Below are positions 46,159-54,730 of a DNA stretch of 64,000 bases, one piece after another. How positions within the stretch are numbered: the first letter of the stretch is position 1; each line of letters begins with the position of its first letter. Both the position numbers and the translations under genes were made by a program. The notes under the pieces are model-generated. The model did no database searches. It was not told where the DNA came from and saw only the letters and a list, made by a program, of their open reading frames with translations. The DNA is from an uncultured Clostridia bacterium (GTDB lineage Bacteria > Bacillota > Clostridia > Christensenellales > Borkfalkiaceae). The stretch is taken from the NCBI GenBank assembly GCA_944368925.1, contig CALVXG010000008.1, positions 1 to 64,000 of the forward strand, given 5' to 3'.

Positions 46159-47235
46159 GTGAAAAAGAATCGGAAAGGGCAGACCGCAGACGCGCGGGAA
46201 GGAAGCCTTGCGCAGGAGGCAGCGGAATGTGTGCCGAAAGAGAGAAGGGAAGATGGTGCGATGAAGACGGGAGAAGAACCGATGTCCGCACAGTCCGGAT
46301 CTTCGCACAAAGACGACGGCGGTGCGGCGAAAATGCAAGGAAAGGAACAAGAGAACAAGGGGGAGATTTCGGCAAAGGGTGTGTCTTGCCAATCGGACGA
46401 AAACGTTTCGAAAGGGGATACAAAAGAGAAAAAGAGAGCTTTTCGCGCGAAATGCAAGCTGATTTTGATTCTCGGACTGTCTTTTCTGAAGATCGGGCTG
46501 TTTACCTTCGGGGGCGGATACGCCATGATCGCGCTGATACAGAAAGAGTTTGTTTCCAAAAGAAAATGGATCGGGGAAACGGAATTCATGGACGTCGTGG
46601 CGATCGCGGAATCTACGCCGGGGCCGTTGGCCATCAACAGTGCAACGTATATCGGCTATAAAGTCGGCAAGACGGCAGGGGCGGCGATTTCCACGCTGTG
46701 CGTATGTATACCTTCCTTTGTGATCATTTATCTGATTTCCCTGTTTTTTGATGCCTTCTTGCAGTTTACGCTGGTGCAGTATGCGTTCAAGGGGATTCAG
46801 GTGTGCGTCGTCTTTCTGATTTTTACGGCGGGCTGGAAAATGCTCAGACAGATGCAGAAAGATCTGTTTAACCTGGTATTGTTTTTAGGGACGATCCTGT
46901 GCCTTGTCGCGTTTTCCGTGACGGCGGTGGACTTTTCCTCCATCTTCTATATTTTGATTTGCGGCGCGGCGGGGCTCGGGGTTTATCTTGTTTCTCTCGC
47001 GCGCAAAAAAGGAAAAGGGAACAACGCAATTTTGTCGAAAAAACAAGAGGACGTTGTGCAAAAAAACGGACAAAATGCCGTTGTTTTGCAAGGCGGAGAA
47101 GCGGAAAAACAGGAAAATGCGGGCGAAAAAGACGGTGAAAACGTTTGCAAGCACAGCGTGCCTTCGGACGGCGAAAGCGCCCCGAAAAAGGGAGAGACGG
47201 CCGCAAATGCGGGGATGGAGGAGAAAAAGCAATGA
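46159..47235 (+). CDS. Chromate transporter (CHR) half-protein with long charged extensions
   Basis: One half of a two-gene CHR-family transporter. The membrane part (about 200 residues) begins LGLSFLKIGLFTFGGGYAMI and has VAIAESTPGPLAINSATYIGYKVG, both CHR signatures. About 95 polar, Glu/Lys/Ser/Gly-rich residues precede it, and about 75 polar residues follow the last helix, both of low complexity and unusual in this family. The start is uncertain: GTG 46159 has GAGGTG six bases upstream, GTG 46150 is possible, and ATG 46117 precedes the -10. It overlaps its partner by four bases (ATGA). Family members move chromate or unknown anions. Confidence 0.78.
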   Translation: MKKNRKGQTADAREGSLAQEAAECVPKERREDGAMKTGEEPMSAQSGSSHKDDGGAAKMQGKEQENKGEISAKGVSCQSDENVSKGDTKEKKRAFRAKCKLILILGLSFLKIGLFTFGGGYAMIALIQKEFVSKRKWIGETEFMDVVAIAESTPGPLAINSATYIGYKVGKTAGAAISTLCVCIPSFVIIYLISLFFDAFLQFTLVQYAFKGIQVCVVFLIFTAGWKMLRQMQKDLFNLVLFLGTILCLVAFSVTAVDFSSIFYILICGAAGLGVYLVSLARKKGKGNNAILSKKQEDVVQKNGQNAVVLQGGEAEKQENAGEKDGENVCKHSVPSDGESAPKKGETAANAGMEEKKQ

Positions 47236-47810
47236 TCTATTGGGACTTGTTTCTCGTATTTTTTAAGATAGGGGCGGTATCGTTCGGCGGCGGGTACGGC
47301 ATGATCTCTCTCTTGCAGGACGAAGTGGTGGCGCACGGCTGGCTGACCAAAGAGATGCTGATGAATTTTATCGCGGTAGCCGAGTCGACGCCGGGGCCTA
47401 TTGCGGTCAACGTGGCGACGTTTGTAGGTTCGTCGCAGGGGGGCGTGATCGGCGCGCTTTTGGCGACGTTTGGCGTCGTTTTGCCCTCGTTCGTCATCAT
47501 ACTGCTGATCGCGGCGATCATGCACAACCTGTTGAAATTTAGGGGCGTGCAGGCGGTGTTGGGCGGGATCCGCCCGAGCATCGTCGGATTGGTTTTGGGA
47601 ACGGCGTTTACGATGCTTCTTACCGCGGTTTTCGGCTTTTCCTCTTTCGGAAAGGGGTTCAGCTTCGATTGGCGCGCGCTTGTCATTCTGTTTTTGCTCT
47701 TTGTCGTTTGGTACGTGTTCCGAAAATTGAAAAAGGCGGAACTTTCGCCCATAGCCCTTATACTCTTATCCGCCGTATTGGGAATGGGCTTTTACGCGAT
47801 CCCGCTTTGA
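47232..47810 (+). CDS. Chromate transporter (CHR) second half-protein
   Basis: A 192-residue partner of the preceding gene, with the same signatures in their usual places: FKIGAVSFGGGYGMISLL, VAESTPGPIAVNVATFVG, and a C-terminal series of four helices. It has no extensions and is the normal length of a short-chain CHR protein. The start overlaps the previous stop (ATGA), so the two halves are made together and presumably form a heterodimer in the membrane. The actual substrate in this anaerobe is unknown. Confidence 0.88.
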   Translation: MIYWDLFLVFFKIGAVSFGGGYGMISLLQDEVVAHGWLTKEMLMNFIAVAESTPGPIAVNVATFVGSSQGGVIGALLATFGVVLPSFVIILLIAAIMHNLLKFRGVQAVLGGIRPSIVGLVLGTAFTMLLTAVFGFSSFGKGFSFDWRALVILFLLFVVWYVFRKLKKAELSPIALILLSAVLGMGFYAIPL

Positions 47811-47949
47811 GCGGTGAAGATTTGCTTCTGAAGGAAAGTGTTTTGATGCTGGCGGGAAAATAAACGACATTTTTCGGGTGAAATTTTGGCTTTTGTTCGG
47901 AATTTTTGGGTACGTATAGGGCAAATTTGGAAAAATTTGCTTTAAATTG

Positions 47950-47978
47950 TTGCCTTATTCCAAATTGTATGGTACAAT
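47950..47978 (+). promoter_or_regulatory. Promoter of the HU gene
   Basis: TTGCCT (47950-47955), 17 bases, TACAAT (47973-47978). Confidence 0.7.
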
Positions 47979-48017
47979 GTTCTTATTCAGAAATAGTCTG
48001 TACAGGAGGAAAATTGT

Positions 48018-48293
48018 ATGAACAAGACTGAATTGGTGGCAAAAATTGCCGAAGACGTTGCGCTGAAAAAGAGCGACGTGGAAAAGGTGTTGGATGCGTT
48101 CGTTTCCAACGTGAAGGATGTCATGGCGAAGGGCGACAAAGTCCAGCTGGTGGGATTCGGTACGTTCGAAGCGAAAGATCGTGCGGCCAAAGAGGGCGTG
48201 AACCCTGCAACGGGCGAGAAAATTTCTATCGCCGCTTGCAAAGTTCCCTCTTTCAAAGCGGGCAAAGCACTTAAAGATGAATTGAACAAATAA
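48018..48293 (+). CDS. hup: HU-type DNA-binding protein
   Basis: A 91-residue nucleoid protein that bends and compacts DNA as a dimer. It has MNKTELVAKIAEDVALKKSD at the start, VQLVGFGTFEAKDRAAKEG, and the conserved arm ending NPATGEKISIAACKVPSFKA. The normal arm R-x-x-R-x-G-x-NP reads DRAAKEGVNP, slightly changed. RBS AGGAGG precedes it. It is a single gene with its own promoter and terminator (48304-48330). Confidence 0.96.
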   Translation: MNKTELVAKIAEDVALKKSDVEKVLDAFVSNVKDVMAKGDKVQLVGFGTFEAKDRAAKEGVNPATGEKISIAACKVPSFKAGKALKDELNK

Positions 48294-48303
48294 CGTTTGA
48301 CGA

Positions 48304-48330
48304 ACGGCGCATCGGAACCCGATGCGCCGT
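48304..48330 (+). terminator. Terminator of the HU gene
   Basis: A perfect 12-base-pair stem (48304-48315 with 48319-48330) with an AAC loop and a weak T tail, ten bases after the stop. Confidence 0.6.
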
Positions 48331-48347
48331 CCGTTTGCCATGAGGAT

Positions 48348-48389
48348 AAGGGACGCCGCCCGCAAAGGTCTTTGCGGGCGGCGTCCCTT
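48348..48389. terminator. Bidirectional hairpin with the CCGCAAA/TTTGCGG core
   Basis: A perfect 19-base-pair stem (48348-48366 with 48371-48389) between convergent genes, flanked by TTTAAAAA. It belongs to the recurring hairpin family of this window. Confidence 0.65.
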
Positions 48390-48515
48390 TAAAAATCTGT
48401 CCATGCGGGAGCGGCGCACAAAGCGCCCTTCCCGCGGGTGGTCAAAAAATACAGTTACGTGTATCGGTTTTGCTGCGAAGTTTCGGAGTGAACGCACCTT
48501 TCCTGCCGCGCACCG

Positions 48516-49193
48516 TCAAAGCGACGGCGCAGATTCTTCGGCGGGGTGGTTGTCCGGGTGCTGCTTTTGGGTGCGGAATACGGCGCGGACGCAGGCCGTG
48601 TACGTGACGCGGTTTTCCGTAATACCGCCCGCACCGTAACAGCAGGGGTAGCAGCACGTTTCTTCCACCATGACCAGCGTACCGGCCGCCCCGAGCGCTT
48701 CGGCTTTTGCCTTTGCGTCCGCAATGGCCATTTGCAACGCTTGCGCGCGGTATTGCGCGTCCTCTTTACAGCTGTAAACGGGCCCGTCGATGCAGGTCAA
48801 TCCTGCCTGCAGAAGTTTTTCGCGGATCGCGGGAATGCTGTCCGTTCTGTCTGTTTCAAAAGAAAAGCAGGCGTCCGCCGCAAATCCCGTTTGTCCGTAC
48901 ATGGGGGAAACCTCGAAGCGGCATTGCGTCGCTGTTCCATATTCGGAAAATACCTTGCTTACTTCGGCGGCGATCTCTTCGCATTTGCGCGCGGCGTCGG
49001 GCTTTTCGTCCGTAACCGTGTGGATACTCCCCGAAAAAGTACAAAAATCGGCGTCCGCTTCCAAAGACGCGCTGCCCGTCACGACCAGATCAGCATCGCC
49101 GATCGTCTGATCGGCAAACGCACAGACGCTCGTGCAAGAAAGGGCGGCACATAAAATCGCTCCCGCGATCAACGGCAAAAATTTTCGTTTCAT
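48516..49193 (-). CDS. Secreted SIMPL-domain protein
   Basis: A 225-residue exported protein of the SIMPL (DUF541) family. The signal peptide is clear (MKRKFLPLIAGAILCAALS, cleavage near AFA-DQ). The domain shows DADLVVTGSASLEADADFCT at its start and AIADAKAKAEALGAAG at its end. The functions of SIMPL proteins are poorly known; envelope stress and oxidative damage have been suggested. It contains nine cysteines in the mature part, including CCYPCCYGAGG, more than relatives usually have. RBS AGGAGGA lies upstream of ATG 49193. Confidence 0.82.
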   Translation of the reverse strand: MKRKFLPLIAGAILCAALSCTSVCAFADQTIGDADLVVTGSASLEADADFCTFSGSIHTVTDEKPDAARKCEEIAAEVSKVFSEYGTATQCRFEVSPMYGQTGFAADACFSFETDRTDSIPAIREKLLQAGLTCIDGPVYSCKEDAQYRAQALQMAIADAKAKAEALGAAGTLVMVEETCCYPCCYGAGGITENRVTYTACVRAVFRTQKQHPDNHPAEESAPSL

Positions 49194-49583
49194 GAATGAT
49201 TCCTCCTGTATGATATTTCTTACTTTGCCGCATTTTTCCTTTTTTTATGCGCGAAAATCGTTCGTGCATCTTAAAATCTTGCAAAACGGTTCAAAAACTC
49301 ACACGGGAAAAGCCGTTTTGCCGTCGAAAACAAGCCGCAAACGAAGATGTGCTCACCGCGGCAAAAATGTTCTTCGCGTCCTTCGGCAAAAGTGCGCATG
49401 TTCGGAGGCGGAAAATTATCGCGCTTTTTAAAATTTGAAAGTTATACCCATCGGCGTTTAAAGGAATGTGATGCTTGCCCGAGTCAGGAACGGGCAGAAA
49501 AATAAAATTGTCGGATTTCCCGTAAAGTCATTGCGCAGGCTATCTAAAGAGCAAAAAGCGGATGCCGTTTTAACGAAAGAGGC
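49194..49583. other. Gene-free gap between divergent genes
   Basis: I see no gene, repeat or structured RNA here apart from the promoter that follows. The short open frames lack ribosome sites. Confidence 0.5.
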
Positions 49584-49612
49584 TTGACAAGGAATTCAGA
49601 TTTTTATATAAT
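49584..49612 (+). promoter_or_regulatory. Promoter of the ZIP transporter gene
   Basis: TTGACA (49584-49589), 17 bases, TATAAT (49607-49612): full consensus. Confidence 0.82.
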
Positions 49613-49680
49613 GTGAACGCGGTTTGCGCAAACGGTACGGGAAGACAAAGATTTGTGCAAAGACAAAGGAAAGAGGTGTT

Positions 49681-50469
49681 ATGAACCGGATTTTGATGAC
49701 CGTTATCGGTTTTTTGGTGATATTTCTTGCAACGACGGCGGGAAGCTCGATCGTCTGGTTTTTCAAAAAAGACATTTCGGAAAAAGTAAATACGGTGTTT
49801 TTGGGATTCGCGTCGGGGATCATGATCGCCGCGTCCGTGTGGTCGCTGCTCATTCCTTCCATGGAAGGAGCGGCAGATTGGGGCAAGTGGAGCTTTGTCC
49901 CCGCGCTGGTCGGCTTTTTGCTGGGAGGGTTGTTTCTCGTTTTGCTCGATCATGTCGTTCCGCATTTTCATGCGGGAACGAGCGAGGAAGAAGGCCTGCC
50001 CGTGACGATGAAAAAATCGACAAAGATGTTTCTTGCGGTCACGATCCACAACATTCCGGAAGGGTTGGCGGTCGGGTTTGCGTTCGGAGCCGCGGCGGCC
50101 GCAGGGGAAAATACCTCGTACGTATCCGCGCTGGCGTTGGCGATCGGCATCGCCGTACAGAATTTTCCGGAAGGCGCCGCCGTTGCGCTTCCGATGAAAT
50201 CGGTCACGCAAAGCCGCGCGAAGGCGTTTTTCTACGGCACGGCGAGCGGCGCCGTGGAACCCGTATTTGCCGTGATCGGATTTTTCCTCGCTTCGGCGCT
50301 GACCGTCTTGCAGCCGTGGTTCCTCGCGTTCGCGGCGGGCGCGATGGTATTTGTGGTGGCAGAGGATCTGATCCCCGATTCGCACCTCGTTTCACACCCG
50401 CATCTCGGCACGTGGGGCGTTATGTTCGGCTTTGCCGTCATGATGATATTGGACGTCGCGCTCGGCTGA
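49681..50469 (+). CDS. ZIP-family metal transporter
   Basis: A 262-residue membrane protein of the ZIP family (ZupT/GufA-like), which imports zinc and other divalent metals. It has about eight helices. Helix 4 carries the metal site HNIPEGLAVGFAFG, helix 5 has NFPEGAAVALPM, and a His-containing loop (DHVVPHFHAGTSEEE) lies between helices 3 and 4. EDLIPDSH near the end is also typical. ATG 49681 follows AAAGAGGTG; the longer frame start at 49624 has no ribosome site. No zinc-regulator box is apparent at the promoter. Confidence 0.9.
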   Translation: MNRILMTVIGFLVIFLATTAGSSIVWFFKKDISEKVNTVFLGFASGIMIAASVWSLLIPSMEGAADWGKWSFVPALVGFLLGGLFLVLLDHVVPHFHAGTSEEEGLPVTMKKSTKMFLAVTIHNIPEGLAVGFAFGAAAAAGENTSYVSALALAIGIAVQNFPEGAAVALPMKSVTQSRAKAFFYGTASGAVEPVFAVIGFFLASALTVLQPWFLAFAAGAMVFVVAEDLIPDSHLVSHPHLGTWGVMFGFAVMMILDVALG

Positions 50470-50522
50470 TTTTTGTATAAGCGTCTTTCAACTGATTTGA
50501 CAAAATTTTAAAGATATGAAAA

Positions 50523-50568
50523 GGTGCCGCGGGCAGACTTGTATAGTCTGCCCGCGGCACCCCTTTTT
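50523..50568 (+). terminator. Terminator of the ZIP gene
   Basis: A perfect 17-base-pair stem (50523-50539 with 50545-50561), then CCTTTTT. Confidence 0.8.
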
Positions 50569-50578
50569 GTTGTAAATT

Positions 50579-50607
50579 TGCCGCCCGCAAAATTTTTGCG
50601 GGCGGCA
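50579..50607. repeat. Palindromic hairpin with the CCGCAAA/TTTGCGG core
   Basis: 50579-50592 pairs with 50594-50607 around a single T. It follows the ZIP terminator directly and ends no gene of its own. Confidence 0.6.
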
Positions 50608-50794
50608 TTGCGGACGAAAAGAATTTGCCGAAAAATTTGCCTTCAAAAAATTGCAGGAGGGAAAACGAAAATCGCGGCAAAGACGGGTTGCTTTTCTTGT
50701 AATGCTATGTTATAATAAAATATGAATAAATAAAATATTCAATCAATGCAGAGACGAAATTATGAGAGAGCAAAAACTTTGGAGGGAGGAAAAA

Positions 50795-51091
50795 ATGTGC
50801 GAAGAAGAGAAAGATATTTGCAGGTATGTGCGCATACGTTATACGGATACGTCCTGTTACAACGGGCGCATGGTCAGCAAGGGAAAGGAAGAAGCGTTGG
50901 GGCTGCAGGTCAACGATAAGATTTATCTGACGGACGGCAGGTATAAGAGGGTAAGCACCAAGGGATTAAAAATTATCGAGGTGTTTTCCGAAATACCTGA
51001 ATGGAGTACATGCGAGCTCAGGCAAAGGTATGAAAAATGTACTGGCAAGGGGACATTGCTTGAATTGATGGGATCGTCCGACATTTTTTAA
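50795..51091 (+). CDS. Hypothetical protein of 98 residues
   Basis: A small soluble protein with no family I recognise. It has four cysteines (MCEEEKDICRY, TSCYNGR, WSTCELRQRYEKCTG) and a predicted beta-rich centre (YVRIRYTDTSCYNGRMV, KIYLTDGRYKRV). ATG 50795 has GGAGGG eight bases before it, a strong site; the longer frame from 50762 contains this site. The gene stands alone between a terminator and the promoter of the SGNH gene. The ribosome site and the codon pattern support a real gene. Confidence 0.55.
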   Translation: MCEEEKDICRYVRIRYTDTSCYNGRMVSKGKEEALGLQVNDKIYLTDGRYKRVSTKGLKIIEVFSEIPEWSTCELRQRYEKCTGKGTLLELMGSSDIF

Positions 51092-51284
51092 AGGGTGCAT
51101 ATATGGGAATATGACCATATGTCAGCTTTTATAACGAAAAAATATTCGGCCTTTATCGGCGGAATTCGTATCCCGCAAAAGCGAAAACCGTGCTGATTTT
51201 AGGGCGCAGAGAGCGGAGAAAAAGGCGGGGAATTTCGTCTTTGAGAAGATTTACGGAGATTTCAGAAAAAACGCGGCTGACGCA

Positions 51285-51312
51285 TTGACAAAAGGCAGAA
51301 AAGGCGTATAAT
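51285..51312 (+). promoter_or_regulatory. Promoter of the SGNH hydrolase gene
   Basis: TTGACA (51285-51290), 16 bases, TATAAT (51307-51312). Confidence 0.78.
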
Positions 51313-51415
51313 AATTTGGTGAAACAAAATCGGCGCGCGAGAAGTATTTAAAGAGAAAGGAGAGCGGAAAGGGGCATCTGACCGCATGGGCGTGCCGAAT
51401 CGGAAGGAGAAAGGC

Positions 51416-52522
51416 ATGAGAGACGACACGAAGTTTGATAGGCTGGCATATTTGAAACCGATCTGGTATCCGGGAATTGTATACCACGAAACGGCGCTTT
51501 TGGTAGGCGAAGAAGATGCGGCGCCGCTCTTGTACAAGCCGACGCGGATCCTGTCCGTTCGCAACTATGGATTGGACACAGAGTACAAAGAGGGAATCGA
51601 CTATACAGTGGAAGACAGGAAGATAAAAAGGCTTCCCGAATCGAAGATGCCGTATCTGGCGTTTGACGACTATTATCGCAGGGAAAAAGATCAGATCGAT
51701 CTGATGCTGCGGCCGGAGTGCCGTCCTAAGGGGACGGAAGGGATACAGTATTTAAAGTACGGAGAGGGGGACACGTTTACGCAAAAGCAGATCGCGGTCA
51801 CCTACGAACATGAAGACGCATGGAAAGGCGCCGTGCCGCAAGGGAAAACGCAGAACCTTGCGGACGCCGTGCGGAAAATAAAGGCGGGGACGGCACATAT
51901 CGAGTTTTTCGGTGACAGCATCACGGTGGGATGCAATGCGAGCGGAACCTTGTACGGGGGGAATACGGCGCCGTATTGCGAGAGCTGGCCGGACATGGTG
52001 GCGCATTATTTGGAAGACAAATACAAAGTGAGCCTGAAAACGACCAATACGGCGATCGGCGGAACGACCACGCGGCAGGGGCTGGACAGGTTCGAAAAGG
52101 ACGTGATAGAATGTGCGCCCGATCTTCTGATCATCGGTTACGGCATGAACGATCCGGGGGTAAGCAAGCAGGAATACAAGGACATGGTCGGGCAGATGAT
52201 CGCAAGGTACAGGGAAAAAGTTTCGGACGGAAACGTGTTGCTGATCTCCCCGATGCTGCCGAACGTGGAAACGAACTGGTGTGTATTGCAGCCCGAATTT
52301 GAAAAACCGCTTAAAGAGCTTGCGGAGGAGAACGATTTTTGTGCGCTCGTACCCGTCACGTCCATGCACAGGGAAATCCTGCGCGCGGGGAAGCGGTACA
52401 GGGATATGACGGGCAACAACGTCAACCACCCGAACGACTTTATCGTGCGGCTGTATGCGCAGTCGGTGCTGACGGTGCTTTTGGGCGATGAATTTCTGAA
52501 CGATTTTTCCATAGACGAATAA
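51416..52522 (+). CDS. SGNH/GDSL hydrolase with N-terminal accessory domain
   Basis: A 368-residue, probably cytoplasmic esterase. Residues 1-135 form an unfamiliar beta-rich domain. From about 165 it is an SGNH hydrolase: the serine block IEFFGDSITVGCNASG, the Gly block within TNTAIGGTTTRQG, the Asn block LLIIGYGMNDPGV, and the final His in NVNHPNDFIVRLYAQ. The layout, an N-terminal beta domain plus SGNH, is that of carbohydrate acetyl esterases. No signal peptide is seen. ATG 51416 follows AAGGAG; upstream ATG 51386 is poorly placed. It probably removes acetyl groups from imported oligosaccharides. Confidence 0.8.
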   Translation: MRDDTKFDRLAYLKPIWYPGIVYHETALLVGEEDAAPLLYKPTRILSVRNYGLDTEYKEGIDYTVEDRKIKRLPESKMPYLAFDDYYRREKDQIDLMLRPECRPKGTEGIQYLKYGEGDTFTQKQIAVTYEHEDAWKGAVPQGKTQNLADAVRKIKAGTAHIEFFGDSITVGCNASGTLYGGNTAPYCESWPDMVAHYLEDKYKVSLKTTNTAIGGTTTRQGLDRFEKDVIECAPDLLIIGYGMNDPGVSKQEYKDMVGQMIARYREKVSDGNVLLISPMLPNVETNWCVLQPEFEKPLKELAEENDFCALVPVTSMHREILRAGKRYRDMTGNNVNHPNDFIVRLYAQSVLTVLLGDEFLNDFSIDE

Positions 52523-52974
52523 CACCTGTAGGCGACCGCGCAGACGGATCGCAAATTTTGTCGGACAGACGCATGGAAGCGTCCGCAAGGCTGAAAAGCC
52601 TGCGCGGCGGGTGAATATAGAAATCTTTTGCAAAAAACGAGTGACAGTGAAAGCGTGTACCGATTCCGGTACGCGTTTTCTTGTATAATAAACATAAAAG
52701 AGCGGCTTTTCGCCGTTTAAATTTGTGCGGGGCGCAGCGCTTTCGGAAAAGAAGAAATACAAGGCAGACGCAGACGGCGGAAAAGGGAAACGGAATACGG
52801 GCGGAAGGGTATTGTCCGATTTTTTGCGGTACGTATAGTGAAAAACGGGTAAAAAATAATCAAGTGCAGGGAACTTAGAAATAGCGGGGACAAGGAGGAA
52901 ACGAGCAATCGGCGCGGCAAAGCCGCAGGGGGAAACTCGGGGCGCGCGTTAAAAAATCGTTTAGAATAAGGGAT
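52523..52974. other. Gap before the phosphoesterase gene
   Basis: Holds a TATAAT at 52684-52689, preceded by a small GCGTGTACC/GGTACGCG hairpin, with no good -35, and no gene. This may be a weak promoter for the two genes downstream. I see nothing else. Confidence 0.4.
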
Positions 52975-53658
52975 ATGGTGTATTGTATTTCGGATATACA
53001 CGGATATTATGATCAGTTTTGCCGACTGATGGATAAAATTCATTTTAAAGAGGACGATCGGCTGTATGTTTTGGGGGATATGATCGATAAGGGGCCGGAC
53101 AGCATCCGTCTCGTGAAGTTGTTGTTTTCTTTGCCGAACGTATTTTGCATTGCGGGAAATCACGAGTATGATTTTTTAAAATATTATCGCGGGCTGATGC
53201 GGCAGACGGAAGATTACGACGGGATATTGGAGCGTTTGCGGGAATATTTTTCGGACGGGTCTTTGCTTGACTGGGAGATTGTGGACAAGATCGATCTGCT
53301 TCCTTATTATATAGAAACGGAAGATTTTATCGGGGTGCATGCGGGGATCCCCGTGCAGGGCAACCGACTGACGGAGGTTGAAAGGGCGACGTGTGAACAA
53401 CTCGTATATGACAGAAAATTCAAAGAAAGGGAAGTCATGCCGCAAGGCGGGAAGTGCGTGTTGTTCGGGCACACGCCCGTGCAGTATCTGACGGGAAAGG
53501 ACGAGATTTTGTTTTATCCGCGGCGCGCCGAAAACGCGCGCAGCGGCAACATTGCAGATTATTGCAAAATAGCGTTGGATACGGGGTGTTGGATCGGCGG
53601 CGTTTTGGGGTGTATCTGTACGGATACCTGCAGGTGTTTTTACGTACAAAAGCGGTGA
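52975..53658 (+). CDS. Metallophosphoesterase (Ser/Thr phosphatase or Ap4A hydrolase-like)
   Basis: A 227-residue calcineurin-type phosphatase with every metal motif: MVYCISDIHGYYDQF (D-x-H), YVLGDMIDKGPDS (GD-x-x-D-x-G), FCIAGNHEYDFL (GNHE) and CVLFGHTPVQYL (GH-x-x). This matches the PrpE/ApaH-like group, which removes phosphate from proteins or splits diadenosine polyphosphates. The start ATG has only a weak ribosome site. The next gene, a degenerate polymerase-like protein, starts 52 bases after its stop with no terminator between, so the two may be co-transcribed. Confidence 0.87.
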   Translation: MVYCISDIHGYYDQFCRLMDKIHFKEDDRLYVLGDMIDKGPDSIRLVKLLFSLPNVFCIAGNHEYDFLKYYRGLMRQTEDYDGILERLREYFSDGSLLDWEIVDKIDLLPYYIETEDFIGVHAGIPVQGNRLTEVERATCEQLVYDRKFKEREVMPQGGKCVLFGHTPVQYLTGKDEILFYPRRAENARSGNIADYCKIALDTGCWIGGVLGCICTDTCRCFYVQKR

Positions 53659-53709
53659 GGGAAAAGCGCTGAATTGCAAAATTGAAAAACAGAGGGGAAA
53701 GGAGATTGT

Positions 53710-54651
53710 ATGGATCGGAATTTTATCGAGCAGGCGGAGAGGGTGCCTGATTTTTACGGAGACAGGGCGCTGGCGGTGCTGATTCAGACGGCGGAGAGCG
53801 GGGCAAAGCGTTATTTCGGAAAAATTGACGGCGACATGAGGGGGCGTCTGACGCATGAGTTTGCGTTGATCCGCGCGACGAACACTGCGAAATTGTTTCT
53901 GTATTGGGCATATGCCGCCGCGACGGTAAAGCGGAAAACGTATCCGTACGTCTCAGGCATACAGAACTGTTCTCTTGTCTCTTGCTGTCTGGGTATTACC
54001 AAAGTAAACCCCATGCGGACGGGCAGCCGTTTCGAGCGGCTTTTGAACGGACAAAGCACCCGTATACCCGCTCTGTGCATCGAAGTGCCGAAAGGAAAGC
54101 GGGAAGAAGTGTGGGAGGCCCTTGCGCGGGAACGGGCGGACATGGTCGAAATAAGGGAGAACGACGAATATCCGGACATTCCCGCCGAGGATATGGAGGC
54201 GTTTTTCAAAAACCAAAAGTATGACGACAGGGAGATTTTGCGCGCGGCGGCCGAATCTTTGCGATTTGCCGGACAGAAAGGCACACCGTCTTCGATCGGC
54301 GATCTGGCCGAACTTGTTGTCTTAAAGAGGTATTCTCTCTTTACGGAAGAAAAGCCCGCCCTCCTGTACCAGGAAGACGTTGTCGGATTGTTGGAGGATG
54401 CGGGTTTTTCCTGCGAAGAAGCGGAAGTTTTGCGAAGAGTGCTTTCCAAAAAGTGCAGGACGGAAATCAATTTTTACCGAAACATACTCCTGCAGACGGC
54501 AAGGGCGGCGGGGCGCAGCGTCGAAGAGGCGGCGGCCGCGTTTTCCGCTTTGGAAAGGGAGGCCGGCCGGACATTTTGCCGCGCGTCGGCGACGGCAGAG
54601 GCACAATATCTGTATGCACAAATTTTTGTCAGAAAAAATGAAAAAAGGTAA
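53710..54651 (+). CDS. Degenerate DNA polymerase III alpha (DnaE)-like protein lacking catalytic residues
   Basis: A 313-residue protein that, read against DnaE, follows palm and fingers order. Residues 20-75 (GAKRYFGKIDGDMRGRLTHE) match the helices before the palm. Residues 83-130 match the palm core: SLVSCCLGITKVNPMRTG then SRFERLLN stands where DnaE has SLVAYLLGITDVDP and FERFLNP. The catalytic PDIDIDF becomes PALCIEV (120-126), so the two leading Asp are Ala and Cys. Residues 195-305 match the fingers: SIGDLAELVVLKRY, ALLYQEDVVGLLEDAGFS, EAEVLRRVLSKK and a final FNKSHA-like helix. PHP, thumb, OB and tau-binding parts are missing. It cannot polymerise as DnaE does; DNA or partner binding is possible. 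The start follows GAAAGGAG. I know no described family with this layout. Confidence 0.6.
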   Translation: MDRNFIEQAERVPDFYGDRALAVLIQTAESGAKRYFGKIDGDMRGRLTHEFALIRATNTAKLFLYWAYAAATVKRKTYPYVSGIQNCSLVSCCLGITKVNPMRTGSRFERLLNGQSTRIPALCIEVPKGKREEVWEALARERADMVEIRENDEYPDIPAEDMEAFFKNQKYDDREILRAAAESLRFAGQKGTPSSIGDLAELVVLKRYSLFTEEKPALLYQEDVVGLLEDAGFSCEEAEVLRRVLSKKCRTEINFYRNILLQTARAAGRSVEEAAAAFSALEREAGRTFCRASATAEAQYLYAQIFVRKNEKR

Positions 54652-54730
54652 GCGGTGTTCCCGCACGGGCGGAGAATTTTGCCGTCCGATCTGATCGGGC
54701 AGGGACATTTGTTTCAGAGATCTGCGAAAG

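Noticed and set aside
48546-49154. Plus-strand frame opposite the SIMPL gene
   Set aside because: The minus-strand frame has a signal peptide, a ribosome site and a family match; the plus frame has none.
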